NCBI GenBank assembly: GCA_002286855.1
Contig: NRSV01000008.1
Coordinates: 620,001-684,000, forward strand
DNA length: 64,000 bases
Reading direction: 5' to 3'
From: Bipolaris cookei
Lineage: Eukaryota; Ascomycota; Dothideomycetes; Pleosporales; Pleosporaceae
The notes beneath the pieces are model-generated. The model saw only the letters and a program-made list of their open reading frames with translations, ran no database searches and was not told the DNA's origin. A program made the position numbers and the translations under genes. Positions within the stretch are counted from its first letter, which is position 1. The number at the start of each line of letters is the position of its first letter. This document shows, piece after piece, positions 63,554-64,000 of this stretch.

Positions 63554-63877
63554 ATGTCTGTTAAGATTGACAACCCCACTGCAATGCTCCTTGCACAATA
63601 TTACGCCAAAGTCCTTCAAGAAGCAGGAAAAATCATCGCAGCTCTCTACCGACACTATTACCAAAGAGAACGCAGTAATAGGAGGTACAGGATTTTGAGA
63701 GCCAGAAGAGCCTCATATCCATTAGACAAAGGAAAGCGCAGGAAGCGCCAAAGTGCTGCGCAAGAGGCAGAGGAAGCCTCAGTGGTAGATACAAGCAACA
63801 CACATATGGCAGAGGAAGCTTCACCGGTACAGACAAGAGACACGTATGATGAAGCACCTAAACCGTGTAGAACCTAG
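63554..63877 (+). CDS. Small basic protein of unknown function (107 residues)
   Basis: Open frame from ATG 63554. The first half is helical and basic (YYAKVLQEAGKIIAALYRHYYQRE, KGKRRKRQS) with a nuclear-signal-like KRRKR. The second half is acidic and has a 42-base direct duplication (63767 and 63809; AEEAS...). No family is recognised. The preceding TCTAACAG could be the 3' end of an intron, so there may be a 5' exon. Confidence 0.42.
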   Translation: MSVKIDNPTAMLLAQYYAKVLQEAGKIIAALYRHYYQRERSNRRYRILRARRASYPLDKGKRRKRQSAAQEAEEASVVDTSNTHMAEEASPVQTRDTYDEAPKPCRT

Positions 63878-64000
63878 TAGCATGCATATGGTAGCAGAGT
63901 TTTGAAGGATTAAGGTGGTTTGCATAGGCTTATGCACGTCGTGACAAAGGTAATCACGCTAATTAAAAAGTCATGGGCTTGCGCTTACGACCACTTTGTC
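63878..64000. other. Right edge of the window
   Basis: Downstream of the small gene; nothing recognised. Confidence 0.4.

Overview
The window reads as genomic DNA of a filamentous ascomycete, most likely a dothideomycete/Pleosporales-type plant-associated fungus. The grounds are short spliceosomal introns (about 45-80 nt, GT-AG plus one GC-AG, with CTAAC/CTAAT-like branch sites), fungal gene families (HET-NACHT-WD40 incompatibility proteins, fungal pogo/Fot1 and Tad-type LINE elements) and many in-frame stops of the kind repeat-induced point mutation (RIP) makes. The genus is an inference from family style; no database was searched.

Layout. (1) About 1-21 kb is ordinary core genome: a TBC-domain Rab-GAP (118-3204, -), a broken F-box-like hypothetical gene (7457-8875, -), an amino-acid transporter (9320-10774, -), a histidine-phosphatase/phosphoglycerate-mutase-like gene with four exons (12101-13039, -), an FAD-dependent sarcosine/fructosyl-amine-oxidase-like gene (13946-15381, +), an MDR-type oxidoreductase (15496-16653, -) and two small genes without known family (17583-17873 and 20624-21108, +). 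(2) About 21.6-32.5 kb is a nest of mobile elements: a LINE gag relic, a twice-stopped hypothetical gene, a LINE 3' end with RNase H, a Tc1/mariner element (DD34E), a deleted Fot1/pogo element with TIRs and TA target duplication, a second deleted pogo relic, and an almost intact pogo element (30348-32472) with perfect 42-bp TIRs, inserted in the NACHT part of a HET-NACHT gene. (3) About 32.5-64 kb is gene-poor accessory sequence: two HET-NACHT paralogues (one truncated, one full length with two WD40 repeats), a C2H2 zinc-finger pseudogene, a fused ORF1-ORF2 LINE, duplicated copies of an unknown gene (44.6 and 60.3 kb), a SNF2-helicase relic, a solo LTR with 5-bp target duplication, a degraded pogo element with a second pogo fragment, and two apparently intact unknown genes (51128-52697 and 63554-63877).

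How it fits together. The left third looks like housekeeping and metabolism. The right two thirds look like a fast-evolving compartment where incompatibility/NLR genes were duplicated, pierced by transposons and given stop codons. At least twelve in-frame stops in separate genes can be explained as CAR-to-TAR or TGG-to-TGA/TAG changes, which is the CpA-to-TpA signature of RIP. The point of most interest is that both HET-NACHT paralogues carry their single stop within three codons of the same place, exactly between the HET and NACHT domains. No tRNA, rRNA or CRISPR array was recognised.
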